Position numbers and translations under genes: made by a program. A stretch of 64,000 nucleotides of DNA. Source: JBBQZO01 sp038207625 (GTDB lineage Bacteria > Pseudomonadota > Gammaproteobacteria > Burkholderiales > Burkholderiaceae_D). The notes beneath the pieces are model-generated. The model saw only the letters and a program-made list of their open reading frames with translations. It ran no database searches and was not told the origin of the DNA. The stretch lies in NCBI GenBank assembly GCA_038207625.1, contig JBBQZO010000033.1:1-64000 (forward strand), written 5' to 3'. Shown here piece by piece: positions 63,001 through 64,000 of this stretch. Every line of letters starts with the position of its first letter. The first letter of the stretch is position 1.

Positions 63001-64000
63001 CTGCTCGATTCCTTTGATGCGCCGATGCGCACCGTGCCGGCCAGTTGGAGCAGCCCGCGCGTGCTGACGCTGCCGCTGTTGGGCGCCAGCACGGCGCTGA
63101 GCCTGCCGGCCGACGCGCGCCAGATCCGCGTGTCGTTCGCACAGGATGCGGCGGCCCATTTCGCGCGCATTTCCGACGACCTGATCGACTACCCGTACGG
63201 CTGCGTCGAGCAGACGTCGAGCCGCCTGATTCCGTTGGCGCTGGGCGTGCAGCACATGGGCCCGGAGGCGGGCAGGGTGCAGGAACGCCTGACCGGGCTG
63301 CTGCAGGCGCAGCGCTTGCGCCTGGTGTCGATGGCCGGTCCGCAGGCCGTGTTTGGCTGGTGGGGCAATGCCACCGCCGGCAGCGCAATGATGACCGCCT
63401 ACGCGTATTACGCTGACTGGTACGCGGCCCGTGCGCTGAAACTGGAGCTGCCGCCCGAACACTGGCAAAACCTGCTGACCGTGTACCAAAGCCTGGGTGC
63501 CAAAGAACCGCCGTTGCAGCGTGCGCTGATTTTGTGGATGGCGCAAGAAATGGGCTTGCCGGTCAAAACGCTGGCCTCCGGCCTGCTTGACGAAGCCGTG
63601 GCCGAAGCGACATTGAGCAAGGTGCCTGGCGCAGCGGCGGCCCCCGGTAACAGCCTGCTGCTCAGCGGCAGCGACGCGCGCGGCGCGCAGGCGATGGAGC
63701 TGGCCTTGCTGTCGGTGCTGGCCAGCGACAACGCGCTGGCTGTGCCTGCGCCGCTGCAAGCGCGCATCGCCGACGCCTGGGAAACGCTGCGCGCGCAGCC
63801 GGCGCCAGTGGCGCAAGCGCTGCTGCTGTTGGGGGCCAAACTGCCCAACTCGGAGGCCGACAAAGTGCTGGCCGCCGTGCGCTCGGACATGGCCACGCTG
63901 GACCGCGCGATGACGCTGGTGTGGGTGCAAAAACGCCTGGGCGGCACGCCCGGCGGCAGCACGCCGAACATCGCGCTCGATGGCGACTGGCAGCGCACGG
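60049..64000 (+). CDS. yfaS: Bacterial alpha-2-macroglobulin (YfaS-like), 3' end outside window
   Basis: At least 1317 residues, still open at the window end. A signal peptide (1-24) is followed by successive macroglobulin-like beta domains (AVTDRPLYRPGDEVNVKFIA near residue 330, VYQPGELVTLDVTSTLAGKP near 755). The complement-like region contains the thioester motif GCVEQ (Cys1052 in YPYGCVEQTSSRLIP). Bacterial A2Ms trap attacking proteases in the periplasm through this reactive thioester. Unlike the YfhM/PbpC pairing, this one is associated with DUF2138 and DUF1175. No lipobox is seen, so it is probably soluble in the periplasm. A large minus-strand frame over this gene is a shadow. Confidence 0.88.
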   Translation, partial: MIKLTFKRILLLALSMLALAAAAQESSNYSLFKGEPFFLLSDASYGSTENALVRLEVPGRDSGRMALEAYSGVDIVVYRVPQPLEFLKKQSNLHRVQVVGDYQGEGLANTLSYLWDTFWKQSRLAWRKIFSSSARHAVTSAQAPLVANDEALKRPTEFRNNPQFKPLKGYDMVDRFRYPIWQATPIAPPKDVKLDGSSSDFIEKNPGNVMIPIGKRAPGLYLVEAIVGQHRATTLVFVSDTVAVTKVSSTQMLVWSARRDNGAAVADVNVVWTDGTGVLKSGKTGANGVASLERDSPEHTYVMGEDAKGGVFVSENYYYDSEIYNTKIYAVTDRPLYRPGDEVNVKFIAREFKSARLSQAASAGLVSLSVIDPNGTPLLTQKLNLAADSGADTRFTLPEQATAGGYELRFTYQDTQYGAAFRVAEYVKPHFEINVAPSKPDFKTGENVSGKIQLSYPDGKPVKNANLSLSLRAQKNTMVEGELRYNGLFPIQLKTQELATDSNGAVEFSLPPATDPSRYILTVLASDGAAYRVKTTRELMIERSNSIYRLKAERQFSNPGETVRFDLIAEGLASTRPTHWDMVQLENQSKTEGTFDPAKNTWDVTFAASGSYQLTLRDARNNILAGASHWVSGAGVKATPGSIEIVLNHDHYAPGDTADVLMTFSEPVDQALLTLERDKVEQSGLLTDGAGWIKPVRVAPNQWRASIPVKDEYGPNITFSVAYVKNGDYIFQNAGLQITQPQIALQFKTDKEVYQPGELVTLDVTSTLAGKPVPAMVALGVVDEMIYVLQPEIAPAIGDFFYHPRRNNVRTTASLSFISYDLAQGRSEGAPARHNYNERGVKLLERPRRDNIDTAFWDGKLKTGADGKVRVTFKMPDALTRWRITGRAIDAQGTVGQHTAYLRSDKAFYVKWTAPDWMRVGDAPQAALALFNQGTTVQTVDVSLTNGAAVKSQKVEAKPGVNYVQFPLAGAATLLHLEVKQGAKLLDSFDAPMRTVPASWSSPRVLTLPLLGASTALSLPADARQIRVSFAQDAAAHFARISDDLIDYPYGCVEQTSSRLIPLALGVQHMGPEAGRVQERLTGLLQAQRLRLVSMAGPQAVFGWWGNATAGSAMMTAYAYYADWYAARALKLELPPEHWQNLLTVYQSLGAKEPPLQRALILWMAQEMGLPVKTLASGLLDEAVAEATLSKVPGAAAAPGNSLLLSGSDARGAQAMELALLSVLASDNALAVPAPLQARIADAWETLRAQPAPVAQALLLLGAKLPNSEADKVLAAVRSDMATLDRAMTLVWVQKRLGGTPGGSTPNIALDGDWQRT

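Noticed and set aside
60922..63930. 1002-codon open frame on the minus strand over the macroglobulin gene
   Set aside because: The plus strand encodes a clear alpha-2-macroglobulin with a thioester motif; the antisense frame is open because of GC-biased codon use.

Overview
This window is GC-rich chromosomal DNA. It looks like an Oxalobacteraceae-type betaproteobacterium (Massilia, Duganella or Janthinobacterium relatives). The clues are three PEP-CTERM proteins, a DUF1302/DUF1329/RND cluster, a flavohemoglobin beside a hemerythrin, and a yfaA-yfaT-yfaS set. This placement is inference from gene content. No rRNA, tRNA, CRISPR array, prophage or complete insertion sequence was seen.

Layout. 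1-2.3 kb: cysteine-repeat protein (cut by the window edge), BON lipoprotein, AI-2E family permease. 2.5-9.9 kb: an operon of DUF1302 outer-membrane-type protein, DUF1329 protein, YCF48-like protein, RND/MMPL exporter and a tiny recombinase-domain-like protein, followed by an AraC regulator (10.1-11.2 kb). 11.2-19 kb: signalling genes (response regulator, sensor kinase, chemoreceptor, LuxR regulator) around a nitric-oxide defence pair. 19.2-35.4 kb: alkylsulfatase, a second tiny recombinase-like protein, GMC alcohol dehydrogenase, aldehyde dehydrogenase, and a long minus-strand operon (crotonase, thiolase, acyl-CoA dehydrogenase, SDR, acyl-CoA synthetase, esterase, wax-ester synthase/DGAT), headed by a 47-residue membrane protein. 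35.7-48.9 kb: an isolated EF-G, a REC-TPR protein, a FecR-domain protein with a huge Ala/Lys tail, DUF3034, two PEP-CTERM proteins and a secreted protein of unknown function. 49.3-53.2 kb: aminobenzoate-CoA ligase-like enzyme, ABC binding protein and arylformamidase-like hydrolase. 53.3-57.5 kb: orphan higA with a higB remnant, D-aminoacylase-type amidohydrolase, small proteins and a lipoprotein hydrolase. 57.7-64 kb: DUF2138, DUF1175 and alpha-2-macroglobulin genes, the last cut by the window end.

Main discovery. Seven promoters spread from 2.5 to 35.5 kb share one architecture: KGACC, 17 nt, GAC plus five more bases, exactly 18 nt, then a TANNAT-like -10 box (six TANNAT, one CAAAAT). The two GAC(C) elements are 21 nt apart, about two helical turns, as expected for an AraC-type dimer on direct repeats overlapping the -35 region. 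The sites precede the DUF1302 operon, the alkylsulfatase, the second mini-recombinase protein, the GMC dehydrogenase, the aldehyde dehydrogenase, the 47-residue membrane protein and the crotonase-to-wax-ester-synthase operon. Read together they suggest a regulon for uptake or export, oxidation and storage of long-chain alcohols or similar hydrophobic compounds: alkyl sulfate to alcohol, aldehyde, acid, acyl-CoA, then beta-oxidation or wax ester. The AraC gene at 10.1 kb is the obvious candidate regulator. The two mini-recombinase proteins and the 47-residue protein appear to be undescribed members.
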